Part shown: positions 25,955-34,637 of the stretch, piece after piece
Layout: every line of letters begins with the position of its first letter
How positions within the stretch are numbered: position 1 is the stretch's first letter
From: Paludibacteraceae bacterium
GTDB taxonomy: Bacteria; Bacteroidota; Bacteroidia; Bacteroidales; Paludibacteraceae
Reading direction: 5' to 3'
DNA length: 64,000 nucleotides
Assembly: GCA_016283095.1 (NCBI GenBank)
Contig: JAEEMG010000058.1
Span: forward strand, 40,252 to 104,251
The notes under the pieces: model-generated
Seen by the model: the letters and a program-made list of their open reading frames with translations, nothing else
Told to the model about the DNA's origin: nothing
The model's database searches: none
Position numbers and translations under genes: made by a program

Positions 25955-28771
25955 ATGCACTACAAGATAAAGCATATATTCTGTTTGTTGCTCACAATCC
26001 TATTGTTTTCAGATAGTTACGGGCAAAATACAGAGTCAAAAAATAACAGTATCGACAGAAAAGAGGTGACTCTATCTGCCGACACTTTGTCTTTCTCTTT
26101 ACCTAAAAAAGATACTTTATCGGCACAAAATGACTCAGTTGCCGTAAAAAAGAGAAAAAAACAGAAGAAAGATCCCAAAACATTTGTGTTCGAACCAAGT
26201 AAGGATGCTATTGAAAGTGAAATCACATATTCGGCATCCGACTCAATCGTGTTTATAGGCGGAGGAGATGCGTATCTGTATGGAAAAGCGTCTATCAATT
26301 ATCAGACTCTCGAGTTGAACAGTGATAATATCAGTCTCGATATTGAAAACAGCACAGTCAAGGCTCGTGGAAAGATAGACAGTACTGGAGCGTTGGTTGA
26401 GACACCGATATTCAAGGACGGCCCGGATGAATATGAGAGTGAGAGTATGGATTATAATTACAAATCGGGCAAGGGATTGATCCGAGGCGTGATCACTCAG
26501 CAGCAGGACGGATATATCACGAGTGATAAGGCAAGAAAGAATCCAGACAACACTTTTTTGATGAAAGATGGTAAGTATACGACTTGTGACAATCATGAAC
26601 ATCCACATTTCTATCTCAACTTGACTAAGGCCAAAGTTGTTCCGAAGAATTGTGTCGTTACAGGTCCAGCTTATTTCGTATTGCTTGATGTGCCGATTCC
26701 AGTGGTGATTCCATTCGCCTATTTCCCATTCTCAAGTGCCTATAAGTCAGGTCTTTTGATGCCGACATTCGGTGAGGATTCTCGTCAGGGATTCTATTTG
26801 CGTAATGGAGGTTACTATTTCGCGATCAACGACTATGTCGATTTGGCGGTACGTGGAGATATCTACACGAAAGGATCTTGGGGAGTGAATGGAACATCAC
26901 GTTATATCAGACGATACAAACATAGCGGAAACTTATTGTTTAGCTATCAGGTGACAGGTTCGGGAGAGAAGGGTATGCCGAACTATACGGAGATGAAGGA
27001 TATGAAGATCCGCTGGACACATAAGCAGGATTCCAAGGCTAATCCGTTCAGTACATTCTCCGCAAGTGTCAACTATTCGACATCTGCTTATAATAAGAAC
27101 AATACACGTTCATACTATAATGCTTCGTCATACGCTGAAAACAACAAATCCAGCAGTATCAACTACGCATATCAGTTTCCAGAGAGTGTGTTCTCTTTGC
27201 AGACCAACTTGACAATCAACCAAAGACAGAGCGACTCTACATTGTCTATCACCTTCCCGTCTTTGACTATCAGCATGAACCGTATTTATCCTTTCCAAAG
27301 AAAAGTGATGGTCGGAAGCAAGAAGTGGTATGAAAAGATATATTTCAACTATAATTTCAGCGCCGACAACAGCGTGTCGATGAAACAGGATAAACTGATG
27401 TGGAGCTCGGAAATCCAGACTGCAAATGATTTCTTCACTGATTTGGAAGCTGCCCACAGACTGTCTTTTGGAGCGTCGTACAATATTCTGAAGTATTTGG
27501 TTTTGAGTCCTAGCATCTCATATAATGAGAAATGGTATCATAAGACTCAGGATCTGAGCTGGGATGAGAATCTAGCGAAGGTAGATACGGTATATCATTA
27601 CGGACTGTTCTTCAAAAACGATTTTTCTGCAAGTGTCAATTTGAACACTACATTGTATGGTTTCTATAAACCGTTGAAATGGATGGGAGGAAAGAAGATC
27701 GCGGCTATTCGACACATGTGTCAGCCAACGGTCGGATTTTCATACAAGCCGGATTTTGACCACATGATCACGCCGTTCCCAGGAATGAGAGATCCGTATT
27801 ATGGCTCATATATCCGTCCAGTTGAAGGAATGGAGTTGTCGGATGTGAGACCTATAGATTACGCAAGAATGAGAGGTGGTGGCACCCGTTCAAATGGACC
27901 GAGTGGTAATGTGAATTTGTCGTTGAACAACAATATAGAGATGAAGGTGCGTACAGACAGGGATACAACTGGATATAAAAAGATATCGTTGATCGACAAT
28001 TTGTCGTTGAGCACTAGCTATAATGTGTTTGCTGATTCGTTGAATTGGTCGGATATCAGTGCAGGTGTCCGATTCAAATTGCCTGGTAACACATCATTCA
28101 GCGTCAATAGCCGTTGGACACCTTACACATATCAGTTGAATGATTATGGTAGTCCGACGAGAGTGGATGTCACAGAAATGGAGAAGAACCACCGTCTTGC
28201 CAGAATGACAAATGCGTCAACAAGTTTGAGCTATAACTTTAACAACAACACATTCAAGAGAAAGCAGGAAGACCAAATTAAAGGTGAGCCTACAAGCAGT
28301 GATGAATATGAGGATGCTGATCCTGATGTGTTAGACAAACAGGGTCCAAGACGTTTGAGAGACAAGAAAAAAGATGATTCAAAGAAGGATGACGAAGGTT
28401 ATGAAGCGTTCTCTTTGCCTTGGAGTTTGAACATCAGTGCCTCGGTCTCTTACGGAGACAAAAGGTTTAATAAAGAGAGATTGACATTCGATCAGGACTG
28501 GTCGTGTATGTTGAACTTCTCCGGAAGCTTCTCATTCACTCGCAATTGGAGTTTCAATTATAGTTCTGGTTACGACGTGATAAACAAAGAGATCAGTTAT
28601 ACGACCTGTGGAATATCCAGATCACTTCACTGTTGGAGTGCGTCTCTCAACTTGGTGCCATTCGGATACAACCAGTCGTTCAACTTCACAATCCATGCAA
28701 ACTCATCATTGCTTCAGGATTTGAAGTATGAGAAGAGCAGTTCTCCAAGCGATCATCCATCTTGGTATTGA
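25955..28771 (+). CDS. lptD: LPS-assembly outer-membrane protein LptD
   Basis: This 938-aa protein has a signal peptide (ending DSYGQ), a charged linker, and an OstA/LptA-like beta-jellyroll (about 90-200, INYQTLELNSDNISLDI). A large beta-barrel follows with the Bacteroidetes LptD signatures (PVVIPFAYFPFSSAYKSGLLMPTFGE). The acidic/basic insert DKKKDDSKKDDEG near residue 810 is a probable exposed loop. It should insert lipopolysaccharide into the outer leaflet. It has its own promoter; a DUF1294 gene follows within 10 nt. Confidence 0.9.
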   Translation: MHYKIKHIFCLLLTILLFSDSYGQNTESKNNSIDRKEVTLSADTLSFSLPKKDTLSAQNDSVAVKKRKKQKKDPKTFVFEPSKDAIESEITYSASDSIVFIGGGDAYLYGKASINYQTLELNSDNISLDIENSTVKARGKIDSTGALVETPIFKDGPDEYESESMDYNYKSGKGLIRGVITQQQDGYITSDKARKNPDNTFLMKDGKYTTCDNHEHPHFYLNLTKAKVVPKNCVVTGPAYFVLLDVPIPVVIPFAYFPFSSAYKSGLLMPTFGEDSRQGFYLRNGGYYFAINDYVDLAVRGDIYTKGSWGVNGTSRYIRRYKHSGNLLFSYQVTGSGEKGMPNYTEMKDMKIRWTHKQDSKANPFSTFSASVNYSTSAYNKNNTRSYYNASSYAENNKSSSINYAYQFPESVFSLQTNLTINQRQSDSTLSITFPSLTISMNRIYPFQRKVMVGSKKWYEKIYFNYNFSADNSVSMKQDKLMWSSEIQTANDFFTDLEAAHRLSFGASYNILKYLVLSPSISYNEKWYHKTQDLSWDENLAKVDTVYHYGLFFKNDFSASVNLNTTLYGFYKPLKWMGGKKIAAIRHMCQPTVGFSYKPDFDHMITPFPGMRDPYYGSYIRPVEGMELSDVRPIDYARMRGGGTRSNGPSGNVNLSLNNNIEMKVRTDRDTTGYKKISLIDNLSLSTSYNVFADSLNWSDISAGVRFKLPGNTSFSVNSRWTPYTYQLNDYGSPTRVDVTEMEKNHRLARMTNASTSLSYNFNNNTFKRKQEDQIKGEPTSSDEYEDADPDVLDKQGPRRLRDKKKDDSKKDDEGYEAFSLPWSLNISASVSYGDKRFNKERLTFDQDWSCMLNFSGSFSFTRNWSFNYSSGYDVINKEISYTTCGISRSLHCWSASLNLVPFGYNQSFNFTIHANSSLLQDLKYEKSSSPSDHPSWY

Positions 28772-28779
28772 TTTTGACA

Positions 28780-29046
28780 ATGAATATACTTTATATTTAT
28801 TTAGCGATCATAAATGTCGTCGCATTTGCTGCTTATGGTTGGGATAAATGGAAAGCCCAAAAGTCAAAGTGGCGTACCCCAGAGTCGACACTGATCCTTT
28901 TTGCCGCGATAGGTGGGGCATTGGGTGCGTATGCTGGCATGAAATGTTTCCGTCACAAGACACAGCATAAGAAGTTCACAATTTTGGTGCCGCTATTTTT
29001 GATTGTTTGGATAGTCGGGCTGGGGTGGTTGATGATGCAATTATAA
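28780..29046 (+). CDS. DUF1294 family small membrane protein
   Basis: This 88-aa protein has two or three hydrophobic segments and the DUF1294 motif YGWDKWKAQKSKWRTPE followed by GGALGAYAGMKCFRHKTQHKKF. The track start (TTG 28762) overlaps lptD; I prefer the ATG at 28780, 8 nt after the lptD stop. The function of the family is unknown. Confidence 0.82.
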   Translation: MNILYIYLAIINVVAFAAYGWDKWKAQKSKWRTPESTLILFAAIGGALGAYAGMKCFRHKTQHKKFTILVPLFLIVWIVGLGWLMMQL

Positions 29047-29054
29047 AAAACACT

Positions 29055-29462
29055 ATGAATTATATAGTGACAATTAAACAGATAGATTGGATAGATCAAG
29101 AAGCCAAAGAGGCAGACGTCTGTTTCATGTTGCGTGATTCACTGTATTGGGCGTTTTGTCATCCATGTGATTTCACCGAAGGTGAGGTTTGTGAGGTTGA
29201 AATTGATATGTTAGAAGGAGAAGACTCTTGGGAAACAATGTTTTCAGTGAACACAAAAAGAGATATGAAGATTCTACCATTTGAACGTGGCAGATGTTCT
29301 TATTATTGTTACGGGAGGATTGAGAGTATATGTTCTGTCATTGCGGACTGTGGAGATTTGCAGTTTGATCTTGGAAATTTCACTCATGATGAAAGGGTTG
29401 TGGGAGAGTACATTTATTTTTTCATTGGCCGTATGGATATAAAAAGATCCATTCGAGTTTGA
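29055..29462 (+). CDS. Hypothetical protein, 135 aa
   Basis: The track start at 29007 lies inside the DUF1294 gene; the ATG at 29055 is 8 nt after that gene's stop and is preferred. It is an acidic, beta-rich soluble protein with several cysteines and no signal peptide. No family is recognised. It is probably co-transcribed with lptD and the DUF1294 gene. Confidence 0.6.
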   Translation: MNYIVTIKQIDWIDQEAKEADVCFMLRDSLYWAFCHPCDFTEGEVCEVEIDMLEGEDSWETMFSVNTKRDMKILPFERGRCSYYCYGRIESICSVIADCGDLQFDLGNFTHDERVVGEYIYFFIGRMDIKRSIRV

Positions 29463-29574
29463 AAAGGGCAAATAAGCACTGCTAAATCTATAGAGTCAGC
29501 CAAAAACATATAGGGATACTATTCTTTTTGTACGATATTTGGCTATTTCTGTAAAAATATTCCGTAGGAATTTC

Positions 29575-29582
29575 TATCTTTG
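29575..29582 (+). promoter_or_regulatory. -7 element of glyA
   Basis: TATCTTTG is a perfect -7 match. The track's TTG start at 29580 lies inside it, so the real start must be the ATG at 29613. Confidence 0.65.
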
Positions 29583-29612
29583 CAAAAAATTACAACAATA
29601 TCATCAAGAGTT

Positions 29613-30893
29613 ATGGTAAGAGATACAGAGATTTTCGACATTATCGAGAAAGAGCATCAGCGTCAGCTTAAGGGAATTGAGCTAATTGCTTCTGAAAACT
29701 TCGTTAGTGATCAGGTGATGCAGGCAATGGGAAGTTATCTAACAAACAAATATGCCGAGGGTTACATCGGACACCGTCACTATGGAGGTTGCGAGGTAGT
29801 CGACATGAGCGAAGGCTTGGCAATCGAACGTCTTTGTAAGCTATACGGCGCTGAGTACGCTAACGTACAGCCACACTCAGGAGCTCAGGCTAATGGAGCT
29901 GTTCTTCTTGCTGTACTTAATCCTGGTGACAAGTTCATGGGATTGGATTTGGCTCACGGTGGTCACCTTTCTCACGGATCTTTGGTAAACACATCTGGTT
30001 TGATCTACAAGCCAGTTCCTTACTTCTTGAACAAAGAGACAGGTCGTGTTGATTACGACGAGATGGAGAAGATCGCAAAGGCAGAGCGTCCTAAGTTGAT
30101 CATCGGTGGTGGTTCAGCTTATTCACGTGAGTGGGATTACGCACGTATGCGTAAGATCGCAGACGAGGTAGGCGCACTTCTTATGATTGATATGGCTCAC
30201 CCAGCTGGTCTTATCGCTGCTGGTTTGCTTGACAATCCATTGAAATATGCACATATCGTGACATCTACTACACATAAGACACTTCGTGGACCACGTGGTG
30301 GTATCATCTTGCTAGGTAAGGATTTCGATAATCCTTGGGGTAAGGTTACAAAGAAGGGTGTCATCCGTAAGATGTCTTCAATCTTGAATTCAGCAGTGTT
30401 CCCTGGTATGCAGGGTGGTCCGCTTGAGCACGTTATCGCAGCTAAGGCAGTCGCTTTCGGTGAGGCACTTCAGCCAGAGTTCAAAACATATCAGGCACAG
30501 GTAAAGAAGAATGCAGCTGTTATGGCTCAGGCATTCGTAGATAAGGGTTACGCAGTTGTATCTGGAGGTACAGACAACCACTCAATGTTGATCGACCTTC
30601 GTCCTAAGTTCCCTGAATTGACTGGTAAGATGGCTGAGACAGCTCTAGTTGCTGCTGACATCACTACAAACATGAACATGGTGCCATTCGACACTCGTTC
30701 AGCATTCCAGACTTCAGGTCTTCGTTTCGGTACTCCTGCTATCACAACTCGTGGTGCTAAGGAGGATATGATGGTTGAAATCGTAGAGATGATCGACACC
30801 GTTCTTTCAAATCCAGAGAGCGAAGCAAACATCAAGGCTGTTCGTGAGAAGGTAAATAGCATGATGGCTAATTATCCTTTGTTCGCTTGGTAA
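29613..30893 (+). CDS. glyA: Serine hydroxymethyltransferase
   Basis: This 426-aa PLP enzyme converts serine and tetrahydrofolate to glycine and methylene-tetrahydrofolate. Signatures are [37 protein letters not shown], and the Schiff-base lysine in [14 protein letters not shown] (near residue 225). I moved the start to the ATG at 29613 because the track's TTG overlaps the -7 box. It has its own promoter and terminator. Confidence 0.97.
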   Translation: MVRDTEIFDIIEKEHQRQLKGIELIASENFVSDQVMQAMGSYLTNKYAEGYIGHRHYGGCEVVDMSEGLAIERLCKLYGAEYANVQPHSGAQANGAVLLAVLNPGDKFMGLDLAHGGHLSHGSLVNTSGLIYKPVPYFLNKETGRVDYDEMEKIAKAERPKLIIGGGSAYSREWDYARMRKIADEVGALLMIDMAHPAGLIAAGLLDNPLKYAHIVTSTTHKTLRGPRGGIILLGKDFDNPWGKVTKKGVIRKMSSILNSAVFPGMQGGPLEHVIAAKAVAFGEALQPEFKTYQAQVKKNAAVMAQAFVDKGYAVVSGGTDNHSMLIDLRPKFPELTGKMAETALVAADITTNMNMVPFDTRSAFQTSGLRFGTPAITTRGAKEDMMVEIVEMIDTVLSNPESEANIKAVREKVNSMMANYPLFAW

Positions 30894-30915
30894 TCTAAGC
30901 ATAAAGCAAAAATAT

Positions 30916-30949
30916 AAGGCAAACGGAGTTCGCTCTGTTTGCCTTTTTT
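30916..30949 (+). terminator. Terminator of glyA
   Basis: A 9-bp stem AAGGCAAAC/GTTTGCCTT with an inner GAG/CTC pair and a short loop is followed by TTTT. Confidence 0.93.
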
Positions 30950-31013
30950 GTTTGTCTGAATAAAATGAATGATTGTGGAGTCGTATAGTGATGCCCCTTT
31001 TTATAAAAAGCAT

Positions 31014-31021
31014 TATCTTTG
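31014..31021 (+). promoter_or_regulatory. -7 element of the LOG-ribD pair
   Basis: TATCTTTG is a perfect -7 match. The leader of about 85 nt contains a small hairpin (ATCCGA/TCGGAT). Confidence 0.55.
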
Positions 31022-31115
31022 TATTCTGACTGATTAAATGGCAGTATCCGACAGAGATTTCTTGGATAGGGTATCGGATGCTTTTAGCTGTTGTTTCTGA
31101 AATTTGAGGTTTATT

Positions 31116-31649
31116 ATGATAAAAAGTGTTTGTGTGTATGGAGGATCAAACTCCAATTCTTCTGCCAAATATTCTGATGAGGCGTTCCGTGTGGGGGTGA
31201 CTCTTGCCAAACTTGGGATTACTGTCTATTATGGTGGCGGTGCTTGCGGTGTGATGGGATCTCTTGCCGACGGAGTGATGAGTGCAGGTGGCACAATCAA
31301 AGGTGTTATTCCACAGTTTATGGTGGAGCGAGGATGGGCCTACGATAAAGTGGAGCATATTGTGGTGGAAGACATGCATATCCGTAAGAAGACGATGCTT
31401 GATCTGGCTGATATGGCGATAGCTTTGCCTGGAAGCAACGGTACGTTTGAGGAGGTATTGGAAGCCATAACCTGGCGTCAACTTGGATTGTTTAGTGGCA
31501 AAGTCGTGATATACAACAGCTATGGCTATTACGACAATATGATAAAGATGTTCAGAAAGGCCACAGAAGATGGGTTTATGAACGTCGGTGTGGATTTCTT
31601 TACTGTCGCCGATAATATTGAAATTTTGACCTCTCTAATTGAAAAATAA
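31116..31649 (+). CDS. LOG family protein (nucleoside-monophosphate phosphoribohydrolase type)
   Basis: This 177-aa Rossmann-fold protein starts at ATG 31116 (MIKSVCVYGGSN); the track's TTG at 31104 is less likely. It shows VYYGGGACGVMGSLADG and the LOG-type loop ALPGSNGTFEEVLE, where most members have PGGxGTxxE; here the second Gly is Ser. Family members cleave nucleoside 5'-monophosphates to base and ribose phosphate. It lies 6 nt upstream of ribD, so the two are co-transcribed. Confidence 0.85.
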   Translation: MIKSVCVYGGSNSNSSAKYSDEAFRVGVTLAKLGITVYYGGGACGVMGSLADGVMSAGGTIKGVIPQFMVERGWAYDKVEHIVVEDMHIRKKTMLDLADMAIALPGSNGTFEEVLEAITWRQLGLFSGKVVIYNSYGYYDNMIKMFRKATEDGFMNVGVDFFTVADNIEILTSLIEK

Positions 31650-31655
31650 AGACAT

Positions 31656-32705
31656 ATGACTCTCGACGATATATATATGAAGCGATGCTTCCAACTTGCG
31701 GAATGCGGGAAAGGTCATGCCGCGCCTAATCCGATGGTTGGAGCAGTGATCGTGTGCGACGGTGAAATCATAGGCGAAGGTTATCATCGTAAGTGTGGCG
31801 GACCACATGCAGAAGTCAATGCGGTGGCGTCTGTCGCTGACAAATCTAAACTTTCGCGAAGCACTATGTATGTAAGTCTTGAACCGTGTGCCCATTGGGG
31901 AAAGACTCCTCCGTGTGCTGAATTGATCATCAAACACCATATCCCTAAGGTTGTGATATGCAATGTGGATCCGTTTCCTAAAGTAGACGGTAGGGGAGTG
32001 CAGATGTTGCAGGATGCAGGTATAGAAGTGAAGACGGGAGTGTTGGCCGACGAAGGATGGCATCTCAACCGTCGTTTCTTCACATTCCATTCCAAGCGTC
32101 GCCCTTATATCATATTGAAGTGGGCAGAGAGCGCAGACGGATTTGTCGCTGGAAAAAATGGCGGGCAGATATCAATATCTACCCCAGAAACGTTGAGATA
32201 TGTACATAAGATGCGTGCGGAAGAATCAGGCATTCTCGTCGGAACACAGACAGCATTGAATGACAATCCTAGTCTTACTGTGCGTCATTGGAGTGGAGAT
32301 AATCCCACACGAATAATTCTTGACAGAAGCCTAATTGTGCCTGTTGCCAATAAATGTTTTTCTTCGGATACCCAGACAATCGTTGTATCTGAGAAGGATG
32401 ACAATGGTAATTATCCATCCAATGTGAAGATTGTTAGTTTGCCATTTGACTCGAATGGAGTGAAGATGGACGCTTTGATGAAATATCTGTATGAGACGAA
32501 CATACAATCGCTAATTGTAGAAGGAGGAACAAAAACCTTACAATCGTTCATAGATACAAGTTTATGGGATGAGGCAAGGGTGGAGAAAAATCCACGTCTT
32601 CTTATAAACGAGGGTATTGAATCTCCTGATTTTGATTTGACACCAGACAGAATTGAAAATATAGATGGAAATGTGATTGCGTATTACAGAAACCAGAATG
32701 GCTGA
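31656..32705 (+). CDS. ribD: Riboflavin biosynthesis deaminase/reductase
   Basis: This 349-aa bifunctional enzyme has an N-terminal zinc deaminase (HAEVNAV near residue 51; EPCAHWGKTPPCAELI near 75) and a C-terminal reductase (LKWAESADGFVAG, IVEGGTKTLQSFI). It carries out the second and third steps from GTP to riboflavin. No FMN riboswitch is seen upstream; it is read through from the LOG gene 6 nt before it. Confidence 0.96.
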   Translation: MTLDDIYMKRCFQLAECGKGHAAPNPMVGAVIVCDGEIIGEGYHRKCGGPHAEVNAVASVADKSKLSRSTMYVSLEPCAHWGKTPPCAELIIKHHIPKVVICNVDPFPKVDGRGVQMLQDAGIEVKTGVLADEGWHLNRRFFTFHSKRRPYIILKWAESADGFVAGKNGGQISISTPETLRYVHKMRAEESGILVGTQTALNDNPSLTVRHWSGDNPTRIILDRSLIVPVANKCFSSDTQTIVVSEKDDNGNYPSNVKIVSLPFDSNGVKMDALMKYLYETNIQSLIVEGGTKTLQSFIDTSLWDEARVEKNPRLLINEGIESPDFDLTPDRIENIDGNVIAYYRNQNG

Positions 32706-32730
32706 TAAACAAAGACGTTTGTTTTGATAA

Positions 32731-32765
32731 GAAGGCATCACATTTAAGTGTTGCCTTCCCCTATT
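32731..32765 (+). terminator. Probable terminator of ribD
   Basis: A stem GAAGGCA(t)CAC/GTG(t)TGCCTTC with a 6-nt loop is followed by CCTATTT, a weak T-tract, 25 nt after the ribD stop. Confidence 0.65.
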
Positions 32766-32826
32766 TAAAAAGCAATGAGCTCAGCTTCTCCCGAAACCAA
32801 GCCCATTATCATGAAAAACCTTACTA

Positions 32827-34269
32827 CTATTTCAAAATTAACTTTATTATGTTTATTCCTAATTCTGTCTTAACGACAGCATTGTAAATTCCTCTGTTTA
32901 GCATAGAGATTCCGATTTCCGCATTGTTTCCAGAAATCTCTTTGAACATTACTCTTGTTCCGCTAGTTGAGTAAATTGAGATATTTTGTAGCTCATTGTC
33001 AGACGAAACATAGATAGTGTTCGTCGCAGGGTTTGGTCCTATAGACAATGAATAGTCAATAGAGATATTTTCTACGCTTTCGATACCAAGCACATCCATG
33101 ATTTTTTGGATGAATTCCTGATCGTACCATGTTAATTCCTTACGGTTGAAATGTCCGTGGGCTTCTCCTCTGTTGCTCTTGTATACGTTGTTGTCCCACA
33201 ATATTGCTGGCATACCGTATTTTTTAGTTATAGTGTAGTATGCCTCTGCCCATTTCACTCTGTCTTCTTGGTTTGTTCTGTTGCTTCTGCTGAATCTGGC
33301 TGAGCATGATTCTTCTCCGATAATTACAGGAACGCCCATTCCTACGATGAATTTTTCATAGATTGGCTTGAAATAATCATCGATATCTTGCTTGTTGCTA
33401 TCTTTCCATGTAGAAGTGTTGCCTAAACATAGTTCATATGGTCGGTATGCGTGTAGAGATACAGCAAGACGGTTTGGTGTCTCGTCTGTTGGCAATTTGA
33501 AGTCAGGGGACATACATCCTTCGTAGCAAGCAGCGTAGCCAGGACACATGATGACACGGTCTTTGTTTTCAGCAGAACCATTTCCACGGATTTCGTCAAC
33601 TCCTATCTGGTTGAATTTGTTGATCATTTCAAGTGCAGTGGCGATTTCCTCGGATGGTTTGTTGATGTCGAACCACCACTCGCTTGAGTTTCCTACTAGA
33701 CGAGGTTCATTCATGATTTCAAAAATCAAGTGCTGGTCGTAATCTTTGAAAGCTTCTGCGATCTGACGCCAAACACCTTTTATGAAGAGAGCGTTGCTTT
33801 CATCTTCTTCCGGCATATAGTGGATATTGCCAGAATTGTTGTCGTGATGGATGTTGATGATAACGAACAAGTCTTCGTTGTAACAGTAGTCGACCACTTC
33901 TTTCACACGGGCCATCCACTCTTCACTGATGGTGAAGTTTTCGGGGTTTTCTTCGAAATCTGAATGGTTACCCCAAGATACAGGGATACGGATAGTGTTG
34001 AACCCGGCTTTTCTTACGGCAGTGATCATCTCTTGGGTTGTCTCAGGCTGTCCCCAAGAAGTTTCTGCGTCGAGACCATATCCTCCGTTCTTGCCTCCTG
34101 TTGCGTCGAAAGTGTTGCCAAGGTTCCATCCTGTGGTCATCATTCCTGCTATTTCAGAAGCGGTGTTTCCAGAAAGTTTTTCTGCAGATGCATTGATGGT
34201 CATTCCTGAAATAACCAAAGCGGCAATCGCAGATGTTGTTTTTTTAAGTGAAGTAAATGTTTTTTTCAT
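32827..34269 (-). CDS. GH5 endoglucanase (subfamily 4-like) with T9SS sorting domain
   Basis: I start at ATG 34269 (MKKTFTSLKKTTSAIAALVISG), which gives a proper signal peptide; the track start adds 24 non-signal residues. The 480-aa protein has a GH5 barrel with GWNLGNTFDA, ETSWGQPETT and GFNTIRIPVSWGNH. The acid/base Glu is in IFEIMNEPRL (near 184) and the nucleophile Glu in VIIGEESCS (near 314). A T9SS type A domain ends it (LSIGPNPATNTIYVS...NIIKLILK). It should cut beta-1,4-glucans such as cellulose, mixed-linkage glucan or xyloglucan outside the cell. It is divergent from the xylanase cluster. Confidence 0.93.
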   Translation of the reverse strand: MKKTFTSLKKTTSAIAALVISGMTINASAEKLSGNTASEIAGMMTTGWNLGNTFDATGGKNGGYGLDAETSWGQPETTQEMITAVRKAGFNTIRIPVSWGNHSDFEENPENFTISEEWMARVKEVVDYCYNEDLFVIINIHHDNNSGNIHYMPEEDESNALFIKGVWRQIAEAFKDYDQHLIFEIMNEPRLVGNSSEWWFDINKPSEEIATALEMINKFNQIGVDEIRGNGSAENKDRVIMCPGYAACYEGCMSPDFKLPTDETPNRLAVSLHAYRPYELCLGNTSTWKDSNKQDIDDYFKPIYEKFIVGMGVPVIIGEESCSARFSRSNRTNQEDRVKWAEAYYTITKKYGMPAILWDNNVYKSNRGEAHGHFNRKELTWYDQEFIQKIMDVLGIESVENISIDYSLSIGPNPATNTIYVSSDNELQNISIYSTSGTRVMFKEISGNNAEIGISMLNRGIYNAVVKTELGINIIKLILK

Positions 34270-34328
34270 ATGCTTACGATTTTTATGGTTGCTTGTAAAA
34301 GTGTCTGTTTTTGTGTTAGCCTTGATGT

Positions 34329-34360
34329 ATCGACAAATCATGAATTTTTATCGACGAATC
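34329..34360. repeat. 11-bp direct repeat near the GH5 transcription start
   Basis: ATCGACAAATC (34329-34339) and ATCGACGAATC (34350-34360) differ at one base and are spaced exactly 21 bp. They lie just downstream of the -7 box and could be an operator for the GH5 gene. Confidence 0.6.
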
Positions 34361-34367
34361 GATAATG

Positions 34368-34397
34368 CAAAGGTAATACTAAAATTTATATCTCCAA
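34368..34397 (-). promoter_or_regulatory. Promoter of the GH5 cellulase gene
   Basis: Minus strand: TTG at 34395-34397, a 19-nt spacer, then TACCTTTG (34368-34375). The leader is about 90 nt. Confidence 0.7.
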
Positions 34398-34528
34398 CGT
34401 TGATATGGAAAAATTACATAATTTTTTTTGAATGAGAGGAAAAACCAGTAAAAAATCGCCAAAAAACATAGAAAAAAAAGTCATTGTATGTTGACGAGCA
34501 TGTTTAATAAAAAAACGTCAAAAAATAA

Positions 34529-34559
34529 TTGTAATCACATTTTGCATTATCTAGCTTTA
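34529..34559 (+). promoter_or_regulatory. Candidate promoter of the xylanase cluster
   Basis: TTG (34529-34531), a 20-nt spacer, then TAGCTTTA (34552-34559), one base off the -7 consensus. Confidence 0.45.
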
Positions 34560-34637
34560 GAATAATATTGCAGACGTAAACGAGGATAAACTCACGTCTA
34601 CACATTATTATTACTAACGAAAAAAAACGCTAAGCAT

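Larger units (their letters stand above)
34270..34637. other. Divergent control region between GH5 and the xylanase cluster
   Basis: This stretch of about 370 bases holds the GH5 promoter (34368-34397) with 11-bp direct repeats near its start site (34329-34360), a very A/T-rich middle, a candidate plus-strand promoter (34529-34559) and a hairpin AGACGT/ACGTCT (34572-34599) in the plus-strand leader. No gene is seen. Confidence 0.65.

Noticed and set aside
29580-29612. TTG start and 11 extra residues for glyA in the ORF track
   Set aside because: The TTG lies inside the -7 element TATCTTTG, and the extra residues are not part of the enzyme family.
31022-31115. Possible FMN riboswitch upstream of the LOG-ribD pair
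   Set aside because: The leader is short and shows only a small hairpin; the conserved multi-stem RFN pattern is not visible.
32136-32142. Single GACGGAT copies, as in ribD (also 26507 and 35469)
   Set aside because: Isolated copies at a chance-like frequency, inside other genes and without phased neighbours; not part of the array.
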